64,000 nucleotides of DNA from an uncultured Pelagibacteraceae bacterium (GCA_902517535.1 CABYCK010000002.1:36591-100590), one strand, 5' to 3'. Shown: positions 53,061 through 62,588, numbered from the stretch's first letter. Translations and numbers: made by a program. Notes: generated from the sequence alone by a model not told the origin.

Positions 53061-53654
53061 TTATAAAAATTTTTCTATCGCTTTTTTAAATATTTTATAC
53101 TCATGTTTGCCTTCATATTTTTTTTTATTAATATAAATCGTTGGTGTTGATTGAATCTTATATTGTTTTTGAGCCTGAATTCTCTCATTTAGAATGTTTT
53201 GTTGAGCATCTTCATTCTCGAGACAATCATCCATTTTTTTTTTATTTAAACCAGAATTCAATCCTATTTTTTTTAAAGATTCATTTATAATATTTATATC
53301 AGATCCTACTGCCCATTTTTTTTGCTTGTCATAAATTTCACCTAATAATTGAAAACTTTTATCGTTATCGCTGTGACACCTTACTATTAATTCAGCATTA
53401 AAAGCGGCTAAATTTAGAGGAAAACCATAATGCTCAAATTTTACAATATCTTTATCTATATAATCTGTTTTTAAATTTTCAAAAATATTTTGATGAAAAT
53501 TTGCACAATGAGGGCAAGTAAGTGAAGAAAAAACCTTGATTGTAATTTTGGCCTCCGGATTTCCAATTTTTAAAATATTTATTTCAGAGTTTGCTGAGGA
53601 AAAAATAAAAATGAAAATTAAAATTTTATAAAAAAGTTTATTCATTTCTTTCAT
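53061..53654 (-). CDS. DsbA-family periplasmic thiol oxidoreductase
   Basis: Signal peptide; GNPEAKITIKVFSSLTCPHCANFH; IQSTPTIYINKKKYEG. Confidence 0.88.
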   Translation of the reverse strand: MKEMNKLFYKILIFIFIFSSANSEINILKIGNPEAKITIKVFSSLTCPHCANFHQNIFENLKTDYIDKDIVKFEHYGFPLNLAAFNAELIVRCHSDNDKSFQLLGEIYDKQKKWAVGSDINIINESLKKIGLNSGLNKKKMDDCLENEDAQQNILNERIQAQKQYKIQSTPTIYINKKKYEGKHEYKIFKKAIEKFL

Positions 53655-54123
53655 TAAATGCTTTCAAAAAATTGTTCAGAGAATTTTTTAATTGATTGTT
53701 ATCTACTTTGTCTATTTTTTTATTTATTTCTGAGATATTTTTAATTTTTGAGCATTGATTTCGCCCTTTTTTAATTTCTTCTTGTACAATTTTTAGTGTA
53801 ATTTTATCAATACAATTAAAACCAAAAAAACTATTTATTTTATCTATAATTTCTTTTTTTTTATACTCAATTTCCAGCTCTTTTCCATGAAGAACGTTTA
53901 AGACTAGAGTGCCATCCCTCATTTCTTTTCCCATTTTAACTGTAATAGGAAAACAACAGTCTGAAATTTTTTTACTAACTATTTTTGTCCAGTTATCAAC
54001 AATGTTCGAGTAATTATATCCACCTTTTCTCAAATATTTTTTTAAAGATTTTGGTACTGAGCTTGAAAAAGGCCTCAAACCTTGTACGAAATTCTTAAAT
54101 TTATTATTATCTTTTGAATGCAT
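53638..54123 (-). CDS. DUF721 (DciA-like) family protein
   Basis: LKKYLRKGGYNYSNIVDNWTKIVSKKISDCCFPI; mutY/DUF721/DsbA/smc order. Confidence 0.75.
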   Translation of the reverse strand: MHSKDNNKFKNFVQGLRPFSSSVPKSLKKYLRKGGYNYSNIVDNWTKIVSKKISDCCFPITVKMGKEMRDGTLVLNVLHGKELEIEYKKKEIIDKINSFFGFNCIDKITLKIVQEEIKKGRNQCSKIKNISEINKKIDKVDNNQLKNSLNNFLKAFNERNE

Positions 54124-55119
54124 ATAAATTTTAATTTATCAAATAAAATTCTGAGATGGTATGATAATAATAAACGCAATTTGCCTTGGCGTGTTAACAA
54201 AAAATCACCAAAAAAGCTTTATTACAGACTTTTAAGTGAATTCATGTTGCAACAAACCCAAGTAAAGACTGTTATTCCTTATTTTTTAAAATTTACTAAA
54301 AAGTTTAAAAACTTACGCTCACTTTCTAGAAGTAGTGAAAAAAAAATAATAAAATTATGGGAGGGACTTGGTTATTATAGTAGAGCAAAAAATCTTTTGA
54401 GAACTTCCAGAATACTTGTTAAACATTACAATTCAATACTCCCTAAAACAGTTAAAGATATTAAAAAGTTACCAGGAGTAGGAGATTATACTGCAAATGC
54501 ATTATTAGGTTTAGTTTATAATAAGCCAACAATAGCTGTAGACGGAAATGTCAAAAGAGTTTTTTCAAGACTACTTAATAAAAAGCAAGACTATATCAAT
54601 TTTGATCAATTAATAGAAATGAACAAAAAAAATCTTTTTAAAACCAAAAGAAATTCAGATTTTGTAGAAGCGTTTATGGAATTCGGAGCTTTAATTTGCA
54701 AACCTAAAAACCCAAAATGCGAAATTTGCTGTTTGAAAAAAAATTGTAAATATTTAAACTCTTATAGTAAAATTAAAATTAATAAAAACAAAATGATAAA
54801 ATATAAAAACTATAACATTTTCTGTTATTTGAATAAAAGAAAACAAATTGCTTTGACTAAAAAAAACAACCTTGGTTTTCTAAATAATTTTAATTTACCT
54901 GAAATTCAAGAGACGAAAAAAAGAATAAACATTTCTAAATGGAAATTTTTAAAATCATACAAAAATTCAATTTCGAATAAAAAGCTTAATATAAATTTGT
55001 ATTATAAATTTTCAAATAAAATTCCAGAAAAATTCAAGTGGCATTATATAGAAAATAAAAAGGAATTTATTCCTACCTTTACTAAAAAAATTTTAAACCA
55101 GGTATCAACTCTTTTTTAA
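54118..55119 (+). CDS. mutY: A/G-specific adenine glycosylase
   Basis: LPWRVNKKSPKKLYYRLLSEFMLQQTQVKTVIPYF, LPGVGDYTANALLG, C-x6-C-x2-C-x5-C Fe-S motif (CKPKNPKCEICCLKKNC). Confidence 0.94.
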   Translation: MHINFNLSNKILRWYDNNKRNLPWRVNKKSPKKLYYRLLSEFMLQQTQVKTVIPYFLKFTKKFKNLRSLSRSSEKKIIKLWEGLGYYSRAKNLLRTSRILVKHYNSILPKTVKDIKKLPGVGDYTANALLGLVYNKPTIAVDGNVKRVFSRLLNKKQDYINFDQLIEMNKKNLFKTKRNSDFVEAFMEFGALICKPKNPKCEICCLKKNCKYLNSYSKIKINKNKMIKYKNYNIFCYLNKRKQIALTKKNNLGFLNNFNLPEIQETKKRINISKWKFLKSYKNSISNKKLNINLYYKFSNKIPEKFKWHYIENKKEFIPTFTKKILNQVSTLF

Positions 55120-56249
55120 TGAAAAAAAAAATAGCAATTATAGGTGCAGGCATAGCAGGACTTACACTTGCGAATTTTTTAAAAAAATTTACTAATTACG
55201 AATTTATGGTTTATGAAAAAGAGGAAAGCTTGTCTCTAGAAGAAGGTTACGGAATTCAACTAGCTGCCAATAGTATTAAAATTTTAAATGAAATAAACTT
55301 TGAGAAAATTAACAATGAGAAAATATTTAATCCAAAAAAACTAGATTTTTATAATATCAAAAATGAGAAAATATGTGATTTAGATTTATCTAAATTTAAT
55401 ACTAATGAGTCAAGATATACTACTTTACAAAGATCAATTTTAATAGAATTTTTAAAAGAAGATATCTATACCCAATATTTAAGATTTGGAAAAAAAATAA
55501 AAGAAGTTTCAGAGTTGAAAGACAAAATTTTGATAAAGTTTGATGATAATACTAATGATCTTGTAGATTTTGTCTTGGCAGCAGATGGAATTTTTTCCAA
55601 CACCAGATCCTTTTTCGAAAAGAAAAAAAATGAACCTAAATTTAAAAAGGCAATAGCTGTAAGGGTTATTTTGAATTCAAAATCTGATCTTAATATTAGT
55701 GATGAAAACATAAGTTTACTGCTGGGGAGCAACAATCATATTGTGCTTTATCCTATTAATAAAAAAAAAGAATTAAATTTGGTATGCATTATGAGATGCA
55801 AAAAATTTGATCCAGATAATACAAACCAATTAATCAAAGATTTGGTTTTAAAACAAAATCCTAAATTAAAAAATATTTTTGATAATGAGATAAAATCTTG
55901 GCCACTATATTTTACTCCAAAGATTCTTCCTTCATCTAATAAAAAAGTTTTTTATATTGGAGACGCTTTTAATGGATTTCTACCTACTTTGGCACAAGGC
56001 GCTGGGCAGTCGATAGAGAGTGCTTATGAGATATTTAATTTATTAAAGGAAACTAAATTAGACTCGTATACTTATTTTGAATTGAGATCGAAAAAAGCAA
56101 AAATTGTCAGAAGAAGATCAAATTTTAATTTTTTTACATTTCATTTTTCAAGTTCATTGATGCAAAATATTAGAAATATATTTTTAAAATTTTTAGTTAA
56201 ACGTAAAACTTTTATTGAGTTTTATTTGGGTAAAGTTTATAAAAGCTAA
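55119..56249 (+). CDS. FAD-dependent monooxygenase (UbiH/salicylate hydroxylase-like)
   Basis: IAIIGAGIAGLTLANFL, LQRSILIEFL, IGDAFNGFLPTLAQGAGQSIESAYEI. Confidence 0.85.
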   Translation: MKKKIAIIGAGIAGLTLANFLKKFTNYEFMVYEKEESLSLEEGYGIQLAANSIKILNEINFEKINNEKIFNPKKLDFYNIKNEKICDLDLSKFNTNESRYTTLQRSILIEFLKEDIYTQYLRFGKKIKEVSELKDKILIKFDDNTNDLVDFVLAADGIFSNTRSFFEKKKNEPKFKKAIAVRVILNSKSDLNISDENISLLLGSNNHIVLYPINKKKELNLVCIMRCKKFDPDNTNQLIKDLVLKQNPKLKNIFDNEIKSWPLYFTPKILPSSNKKVFYIGDAFNGFLPTLAQGAGQSIESAYEIFNLLKETKLDSYTYFELRSKKAKIVRRRSNFNFFTFHFSSSLMQNIRNIFLKFLVKRKTFIEFYLGKVYKS

Positions 56250-57319
56250 GCTTTTGTATCAGTAATAAATTTTTGTCTTAAACTATCAATAACTACTGTT
56301 GACCCATTGATATTGCAGTGCCAATAAGTCCAACCATTACAACTTTCTGCACCTATGATTTTAGCTGCAACTTTATGGATAGATCCCTCTGACTGCTTAC
56401 ATTTAATACTACCGTCAATCATAATTTTTGCGTTAATTCTTTTTTTTGGATCAAATAATGTAGTGCCTGGTTTTAATATTCCAAGTTCTACTAAAGAACC
56501 AAAAGGTATTCTTGGTTTAGACCTATTGTTTTGTAAAGTATCTAAATAATCGTCCTCTATTTTTTTAGTATTATTTATTCTATTTTGCGCTGCTTTAAAA
56601 TATTTAACATCCTTTTCAATTCCATAGAAATTTCTACCTAATTTTTTTGCTACAACAGCTGTTGTTCCAGTTCCTAAAAAGGGATCAAAGACATTATCGC
56701 CCTTATTAGTCGTAGCTAAAATAATCCGATGCAAAAGTGCCTCTGGTTTTTGTGTTGAATGAACTTTTTTTCCATTCTTTTTTAATCTTTCTTTCCCATT
56801 ACAAATTGGCAATATCCAATCAGATCTCATCTGCAAATCATCATTAAAGCACTTTAGCGATTGATAATTAAAAGTATATTTTGATTTTTTACTTTTTGAA
56901 GCCCAAATCAATGTTTCATGCGCATTAGTAAATCTTGTCCCTCTAAAATTTGGCATTGGATTGTTTTTTCTCCAAATGACGTCATTAAGAAGCCAATAGT
57001 TTAAATTTTGTAAGTGATAACCTAATCGGAAAATATTGTGATAAGAACCAATAACCCAAATGCTTCCATTGTCTTTTAGTATTCTTTTACACTCTTTTAA
57101 CCAAGACTCGCAAAATTTATCGTAGTCCTTGAAACTATTAAATTGATCCCATTTGTCGTTAACCCCATTAACCTTACTAGTATCAGGCCTGGTCAAAGTT
57201 TCACCAATTTGCATATTGTATGGGGGATCTGCAAAAACTAAATCGAAAGATTTGTTTGGAATTTTTTTTATTTCTTTAAGAGAATTTCCATTTACGATTT
57301 TGTTAATAATTTGTGACAT
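56246..57319 (-). CDS. ccrM: CcrM-type DNA adenine-N6 methyltransferase (GANTC)
   Basis: FADPPYNMQI, STQKPEALLHRIILATTNKGDNVFDPFLGTGTTAVVAKKLGR, C-terminal RKPRIPFGSLVELG-like domain. ATG 57319 preferred over TTG 57331. Confidence 0.94.
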   Translation of the reverse strand: MSQIINKIVNGNSLKEIKKIPNKSFDLVFADPPYNMQIGETLTRPDTSKVNGVNDKWDQFNSFKDYDKFCESWLKECKRILKDNGSIWVIGSYHNIFRLGYHLQNLNYWLLNDVIWRKNNPMPNFRGTRFTNAHETLIWASKSKKSKYTFNYQSLKCFNDDLQMRSDWILPICNGKERLKKNGKKVHSTQKPEALLHRIILATTNKGDNVFDPFLGTGTTAVVAKKLGRNFYGIEKDVKYFKAAQNRINNTKKIEDDYLDTLQNNRSKPRIPFGSLVELGILKPGTTLFDPKKRINAKIMIDGSIKCKQSEGSIHKVAAKIIGAESCNGWTYWHCNINGSTVVIDSLRQKFITDTKA

Positions 57320-57323
57320 CTGA

Positions 57324-57346
57324 AGATTCAACCTTAAATTGAATCT
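57324..57346 (-). promoter_or_regulatory. Paired GANTC inverted repeat in ccrM leader
   Basis: AGATTCAA-ccttaaa-TTGAATCT: perfect 8-bp arms, each containing a GANTC site, 5 bp upstream of the ccrM ATG. Confidence 0.65.
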
Positions 57347-57364
57347 AGGGTCAAATCATTTTAG

Positions 57365-57391
57365 AAAAAAAAAGATCCTTCTAGTGGAAGA
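57365..57391 (-). terminator. Candidate intrinsic terminator after rnhB
   Basis: Minus strand: CTTC-cacta-GAAG-gatc-TTTTTTTTT just after the rnhB stop. Weak stem, strong U tract. Confidence 0.45.
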
Positions 57392-57396
57392 GTGTC

Positions 57397-57957
57397 TTAG
57401 CTGGACAACATCTTGTGTATGGGTTTAAACCCTTTTCGATGATGAGAAGTTATTCCAAATTTTTTTAAACCATACATATGATCCTTGGTGCCGTAGCCAA
57501 AATTTCTTTCCCAAGCATAATTATTAAACTCTTCAGATAATTTTATCATTAATTGATCTCTGAAAACTTTAGCTACAATTGAAGCAGCACTAATAGATTT
57601 AATTTTTTCATCTCCATTTACTATTGTTTTAAAATTTTTTAAACCCTTTGGTGCAAAATTTCCATCAATTAGAATTAATTCTGGCTTAATTGACAATTTA
57701 TCTATTGCTCTTTTCATTGAGAGCAAAGCCGCCTGTAAGATATTTAAATTTAATATTTCTTTAACTGAAGATATTCCCACAGCATAAGTTGAATTAAGTT
57801 TTATATGCTTTGCTATTTCAATTCTTTTCTTAAAAGAAATTTTTTTTGAGTCTTTTAATATTTCAAGATCTATCGACTCTTTCAAAATTACAGCTGCCGA
57901 GACTACTGGTCCTGCTAAACATCCTCTACCAACTTCATCAACACCTGCAGTTATCAT
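57397..57957 (-). CDS. rnhB: Ribonuclease HII
   Basis: AGVDEVGRGCLAGPVVSAAVIL, DSKKISFKKR, SAASIVAKVFRD. Confidence 0.95.
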   Translation of the reverse strand: MITAGVDEVGRGCLAGPVVSAAVILKESIDLEILKDSKKISFKKRIEIAKHIKLNSTYAVGISSVKEILNLNILQAALLSMKRAIDKLSIKPELILIDGNFAPKGLKNFKTIVNGDEKIKSISAASIVAKVFRDQLMIKLSEEFNNYAWERNFGYGTKDHMYGLKKFGITSHHRKGFKPIHKMLSS

Positions 57958-57967
57958 AAATTTTAAT

Positions 57968-58675
57968 TTATATGTTAAGTTTAGTTTTTTTATCTCTAAT
58001 CATTTTTAGATCTATCCAAGTCATTTTTTTTTGCGCTGGCTGTCTCATCAAAAAAGCAGGATGAAAAGTTATAATTACAGAAGTCTTACATTTTCCAAAT
58101 TCTCTATCAATCCATTTTCCTCTAGCTTTTGAAATAACAATTTCATTATCTATTAAAGCATTCATTGACGTATTACCTAATAGAACTAAAATTTTAGGAT
58201 TAATTATTTCAATGTGTTTTTTAAGATAAGGGAGATATCTATTAATTTCTTCACCAGTAGGTTTTCTATTTTCTGGAGGTCTATAGTTCACTACATTTGT
58301 AATATAAACATTTTCACGATTTAAGTTTATTGAAGCCAACATTTTATCCAATAAAATTCCGGCTCGGCCTACAAAAGGGATGCCTTCTTGATCCTCATTA
58401 GCACCAGGCCCTTCACCTATGAACATTATTTTCGCTTCAGGGTTGCCGTCAGCAAAAACAATATTTTTAGCGTTTTTTTTTAACTCACAATTTTTGATAT
58501 TAGCAATCATTTTCTTAAGATTATCTAAATTTTTGGCTTTATTTCCTGATATTTGATTGAAGTTATTTTTATACCTATTTATTGATTGATTATTATAAAT
58601 TAAATTATAATTGATCAGTTTATAATACTTAATTAATTTAATTGATTTATTACTTATGTTTTTTTTTGAAGGCAT
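57968..58675 (-). CDS. Uracil-DNA glycosylase family 4/5-like protein
   Basis: IMFIGEGPGANEDQEGIPFVGRAGILLDKML, TNVVNYRPPENRKPT, HPAFLMRQPAQKK. Confidence 0.9.
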   Translation of the reverse strand: MPSKKNISNKSIKLIKYYKLINYNLIYNNQSINRYKNNFNQISGNKAKNLDNLKKMIANIKNCELKKNAKNIVFADGNPEAKIMFIGEGPGANEDQEGIPFVGRAGILLDKMLASINLNRENVYITNVVNYRPPENRKPTGEEINRYLPYLKKHIEIINPKILVLLGNTSMNALIDNEIVISKARGKWIDREFGKCKTSVIITFHPAFLMRQPAQKKMTWIDLKMIRDKKTKLNI

Positions 58676-58677
58676 TT

Positions 58678-60378
58678 ATGAAAATTATACAATTTAAGAC
58701 TAACTTTACATTACTACTTTTTTTTGTCACTGTTTTTTTTTCCACAGCGCAAGCAAAAAATTTAGAAAAATTCGACGATGGTGAAAATATTTCTAATTAT
58801 TTTTCTGGCTTATTGCAATTGAGTGAAAATAATTATGATTTATCCTACAAAAACTTTAAAAAATTAGAAGGGTTAGAGGACGAATATCCAAAATATTCAA
58901 AAAAATTTATTTATTCATTAATAAATTTAGGAAGATTTAATGAAGCTTTTAAATATTCAAAAAAACTTGAAAAAAAAGGGATGAACAGTTTTGAAAGTGA
59001 TTTAATAATAGGGATCTACTATCTTAAAAAAAAAAATTATAGTTTGTCAGAAAAGTATTTCGCTAAATTAAATAAAAAAGAAAATTCTTTTGTTTTAACT
59101 TCCTTTATTTCTGAGTCATTATTAAATTGGTCCAGCTTTAAGCGACTAAATCTTATTTCAGCGACAAATAAAATTGACATAGTAGAAGATAAATTTTCTA
59201 ATCTTAAAAAAATTCAGAGTGCCTTTCTTCATTGTTTTTATCAAAGCAATCAAACAGATGTTTATTTTAAAAAACTTATCGATGATAAAAAAACAGATTT
59301 CTCTAGATATAATTATTTTTATGCAATTTATTTGACTAATTCTATAAGAATAGAAGAGGCTAAAAAGATTATAGACTATTCTCTCGAAAAGCATCCAAGA
59401 AATATACTGTTAAAACAGTTTAAGATTGATTTACAGAATAAGAAATTTTTGCAAACTTTGAATTTCGATTGCAAAAATGTATCTCACGTAATAGCTGAAA
59501 TTTTATATATTTCTGCTAACGCTTTATCATCCCAATCATTTTACTCAATATCAAATTTTTATTTAAATCTTGCAAAATATTTAAATCCAGAATTTATAGC
59601 TTTTGAAACATTGTTAGCTGAAAATTTTTTTAGAATTGAAAATTACAATAAAGCAAAAAGAGTATATGATAAAATTAAGAAAGTTGGCCCAGCTTACTAT
59701 TGGTATTCAACTAAACAAAAAGCAAAAATTCTTAAAAAATTAAATGAAAATGATAAAGCAGTTGAATTAATGATGGAAAATTTTGAAAAATTAAAAGACA
59801 AAAGTATTTATGAAAAATTTGATTACGCAGAATTTTTAAAGAATAATAAAAAATATGAAAAATCAGTAGGATACTATTCTGAAGTTTTGAAATCAGTTAA
59901 TATAAATCATCCCATCTATGCGGAAGCTACCGACGGAAGGGGAGTTGCATTTGAAAGGTTAGGAAAATGGGCAGAGGCAGAAAAGGATTTAAAAGAATCT
60001 CTCAGAGCCGACCCTAATCAGGCTTATGTAATTAATTATTTAGCTTATTCTTGGATTGAAAAAGGCATAAATATAGAAAAATCTTTAGGAATGTTAAAAA
60101 AAGCAAATGAATTAAAATCTGACGATCCTTATATCATCGATTCTTTAGGTTGGGCTTTGTATAAATTAAAAAAATATCAAGAGGCAAAAAAGTATTTACA
60201 AATGGCCGTTCAATTATTGCCAGCAGACCCAGTTATCAATGATCACTTCGGAGATGTTTTGTGGATGAATAATAAAAAATTACAAGCCAGATATTATTGG
60301 AATTATGTCTTAAAACTTGATGAGACCGAAGATGAATTAAAAGATAGTATTATAATTAAACTATCATCAGGCATATAA
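58678..60378 (+). CDS. Secreted/periplasmic TPR-repeat protein
   Basis: Signal peptide MKIIQFKTNFTLLLFFVTVFFSTAQA from ATG 58678; TPR units near the C-terminus (GRGVAFERLGKWAEAEKDLKESLRADPNQAYVINYLAYSWIEKG). Confidence 0.83.
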   Translation: MKIIQFKTNFTLLLFFVTVFFSTAQAKNLEKFDDGENISNYFSGLLQLSENNYDLSYKNFKKLEGLEDEYPKYSKKFIYSLINLGRFNEAFKYSKKLEKKGMNSFESDLIIGIYYLKKKNYSLSEKYFAKLNKKENSFVLTSFISESLLNWSSFKRLNLISATNKIDIVEDKFSNLKKIQSAFLHCFYQSNQTDVYFKKLIDDKKTDFSRYNYFYAIYLTNSIRIEEAKKIIDYSLEKHPRNILLKQFKIDLQNKKFLQTLNFDCKNVSHVIAEILYISANALSSQSFYSISNFYLNLAKYLNPEFIAFETLLAENFFRIENYNKAKRVYDKIKKVGPAYYWYSTKQKAKILKKLNENDKAVELMMENFEKLKDKSIYEKFDYAEFLKNNKKYEKSVGYYSEVLKSVNINHPIYAEATDGRGVAFERLGKWAEAEKDLKESLRADPNQAYVINYLAYSWIEKGINIEKSLGMLKKANELKSDDPYIIDSLGWALYKLKKYQEAKKYLQMAVQLLPADPVINDHFGDVLWMNNKKLQARYYWNYVLKLDETEDELKDSIIIKLSSGI

Positions 60379-60379
60379 A

Positions 60380-61219
60380 ATGCTTCTTAAATCTTTTTCA
60401 AAAATTAATTTAACATTAAATGTTACGAAAAAACAAAAAAATGGCTTACATGATATTCAATCTTATTATTGTTTAATTGATTTACATGACAAAATAAGAA
60501 TATCAATTAATAATAAAAAAAAAGACAATATAAAATTTAAAGGCAGATTTTCTAGATTTATTGACAAAAAAAAAAATTCAGTCAACAAAACTTTAAATAT
60601 TTTGAGAAAGAAAAAATTAATTTCAAAATATTATTCAATCGTTATAAAAAAAGAAATACCAGTGTTTGCTGGATTAGGGGGTGGCACAAGTAATGCTGCA
60701 TTTATAGCCAAGTATTTATTAGAAAATAAAGATTTCAGTAAAAGCGTTATCAAAACGCTTGAACATCAAATTGGATCTGATTTTAGATTATTTTTTTACA
60801 ATCAAGGCTATGTGAGCAATTTGAAGACAATTATAAACATAGAAAAAAAACATAAGTTATATTTTTTATTAGTTTTCCCACGGATTAAATGTTCCACAAG
60901 GCTAATTTATTCAAAAATTAATAAATATTCAAAAAAATCTAACTACCAACTGCAAAAAACCAAAAATAAAACAAAATTTTTAAATTTAATCAAAAACAAA
61001 AAAAACGATTTACAATCTGTCGTAGAAAAAAAACACCCAATTATTAAAAAGATTATAAGAGAAATTGAACAAAAGAAAGGATGTCACTTTTCAAGAATGA
61101 CTGGCTCTGGGTCAGTTTGTTACGCAGTGTTTTCAAGTGAAAAAACAGCAAAAACAACATTAAAGAATGTAAAACGAAAATTTCCATATTTATGGTTATC
61201 TTTTGCAAAAACTGTTTAA
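60380..61219 (+). CDS. ispE: 4-diphosphocytidyl-2-C-methyl-D-erythritol kinase
   Basis: SFSKINLTLNVTKKQKNGLHDIQS, KEIPVFAGLGGGTSNAAFIA, MTGSGSVCYAVF. Confidence 0.9.
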   Translation: MLLKSFSKINLTLNVTKKQKNGLHDIQSYYCLIDLHDKIRISINNKKKDNIKFKGRFSRFIDKKKNSVNKTLNILRKKKLISKYYSIVIKKEIPVFAGLGGGTSNAAFIAKYLLENKDFSKSVIKTLEHQIGSDFRLFFYNQGYVSNLKTIINIEKKHKLYFLLVFPRIKCSTRLIYSKINKYSKKSNYQLQKTKNKTKFLNLIKNKKNDLQSVVEKKHPIIKKIIREIEQKKGCHFSRMTGSGSVCYAVFSSEKTAKTTLKNVKRKFPYLWLSFAKTV

Positions 61220-61254
61220 TTTTTCAGATTTATGATATATCAAAATCAAAACAC

Positions 61255-61328
61255 TGGGGCATAGCCAAGCGGTAAGGCAGCGGTTTTTGATACCGCCATC
61301 CTAGGTTCGAATCCTAGTGCCCCAGCCA
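61255..61328 (+). tRNA. tRNA-Gln (anticodon TTG), CCA encoded
   Basis: TGGGGCA/TGCCCCA acceptor, GCGGT-TTTTGAT-ACCGC anticodon arm, CTAGG-TTCGAAT-CCTAG T arm, encoded GCCA. Confidence 0.96.
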
Positions 61329-61334
61329 GCATTT

Positions 61335-62588
61335 ATGTTGAATTTAAATCTTATTAAAAAAGTAAAAAATATATTCTTTCCTTTTTACAGAAATAGCGAC
61401 TTGAAACTACTTTTTAAAATTTTACAAAAAGATCTCTATGATAAACGAGTAATAATGTTTGTAGGTGGGTGTGTAAGAAAATATTTAACAAAGGAGGAAA
61501 TAGATGACATAGATGTTGCCACTTCACTAACTACTACACAAATAAAAGAGAAATTAAGAGATACGAAATTTAAGATTCATGACAGTGGAACAAAACACGG
61601 AACTGTGACAATTATTTCTGAAAAATTAAAAATAGAAATAACGACTTTGAGAAAAGATATTAGAACTTACGGTAGACATGCCGAAGTAGAATATATCAAT
61701 GATTGGCAAATAGACTCTGAGAGAAGAGATTTTACAATCAATGCTATATATTTGGATATAAACGGCAAAATTTTTGACCCACAAAATGGTTATGCTGACC
61801 TTAAAGATAAAACTTTAAAATTTATTGGAGATCCACAAAAAAGAATTTCAGAGGATTATTTAAGAATTATTCGATTTTTAAGATTTGCTTTAGATTATAA
61901 AATTAAAGATGATCAGAAAACTTTTGAAGCAATTAAATTAAATTTAGACGGAATTAAAAAGATTTCTAAGGAGAGAATATTAAGTGAATTATTTAAAATT
62001 TTAAAATCAAAAAAATTTATCTATATTAATCAAAACAAAGAATTAAGTGAAATATTTTTATTAATTTTTCCAGAGTTTAAGTACTTAGAAAGATTAAATA
62101 AATTAATCAAAATTAAGAATCTAGAAAATTTTTCTACATTGCTTTTGTTAGCAATATTATTAATTGACGAAAGTAACAACCATGAGTACTTTGCTCACAA
62201 GTATAATGTGAGCAACGAATTAAATGAGTCATTAAATTTACTAGCAAAAAATTTTTTACATTTAATTGAAAAAAGAAATTTTTTCGCAAAAGATTTGAAA
62301 AAAAATATTTATTTATATGGAAAAAATCACTTAGAATTATTAAATATTCTAAATTTTTCTATCACTAAGTCTTTTAAAATTGATCAATTTTTAAATATTA
62401 TGAAAGATATTGAAAAAACAAATGTACCTGTTTTTCCTTATGATGGAAACTTTCTAAAAAAACAAGGATTTAAAGAGGGAGTTATTTTAGGAAAAGTGCT
62501 AAAAAAAATAGAATTAGAATGGATAAAAAATAATTTTAATATATCAGAGGAAAAAATTCTAAAAATTATTAAAGAGCACATTAATTAA
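61335..62588 (+). CDS. cca: CCA tRNA nucleotidyltransferase / poly(A) polymerase family
   Basis: MFVGGCVRKYLTKEEIDDIDVATSL, HGTVTII, RRDFTINAIYLDINGKIFDPQNGYADL. ORF-track start 61317 lies in the tRNA. Confidence 0.92.
   Translation: MLNLNLIKKVKNIFFPFYRNSDLKLLFKILQKDLYDKRVIMFVGGCVRKYLTKEEIDDIDVATSLTTTQIKEKLRDTKFKIHDSGTKHGTVTIISEKLKIEITTLRKDIRTYGRHAEVEYINDWQIDSERRDFTINAIYLDINGKIFDPQNGYADLKDKTLKFIGDPQKRISEDYLRIIRFLRFALDYKIKDDQKTFEAIKLNLDGIKKISKERILSELFKILKSKKFIYINQNKELSEIFLLIFPEFKYLERLNKLIKIKNLENFSTLLLLAILLIDESNNHEYFAHKYNVSNELNESLNLLAKNFLHLIEKRNFFAKDLKKNIYLYGKNHLELLNILNFSITKSFKIDQFLNIMKDIEKTNVPVFPYDGNFLKKQGFKEGVILGKVLKKIELEWIKNNFNISEEKILKIIKEHIN

Noticed and set aside
60742-60760. Perfect hairpin AAGCGTT/AACGCTT inside ispE
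   Set aside because: Single intragenic 7-bp palindrome explained by coding sequence; no context suggesting function.
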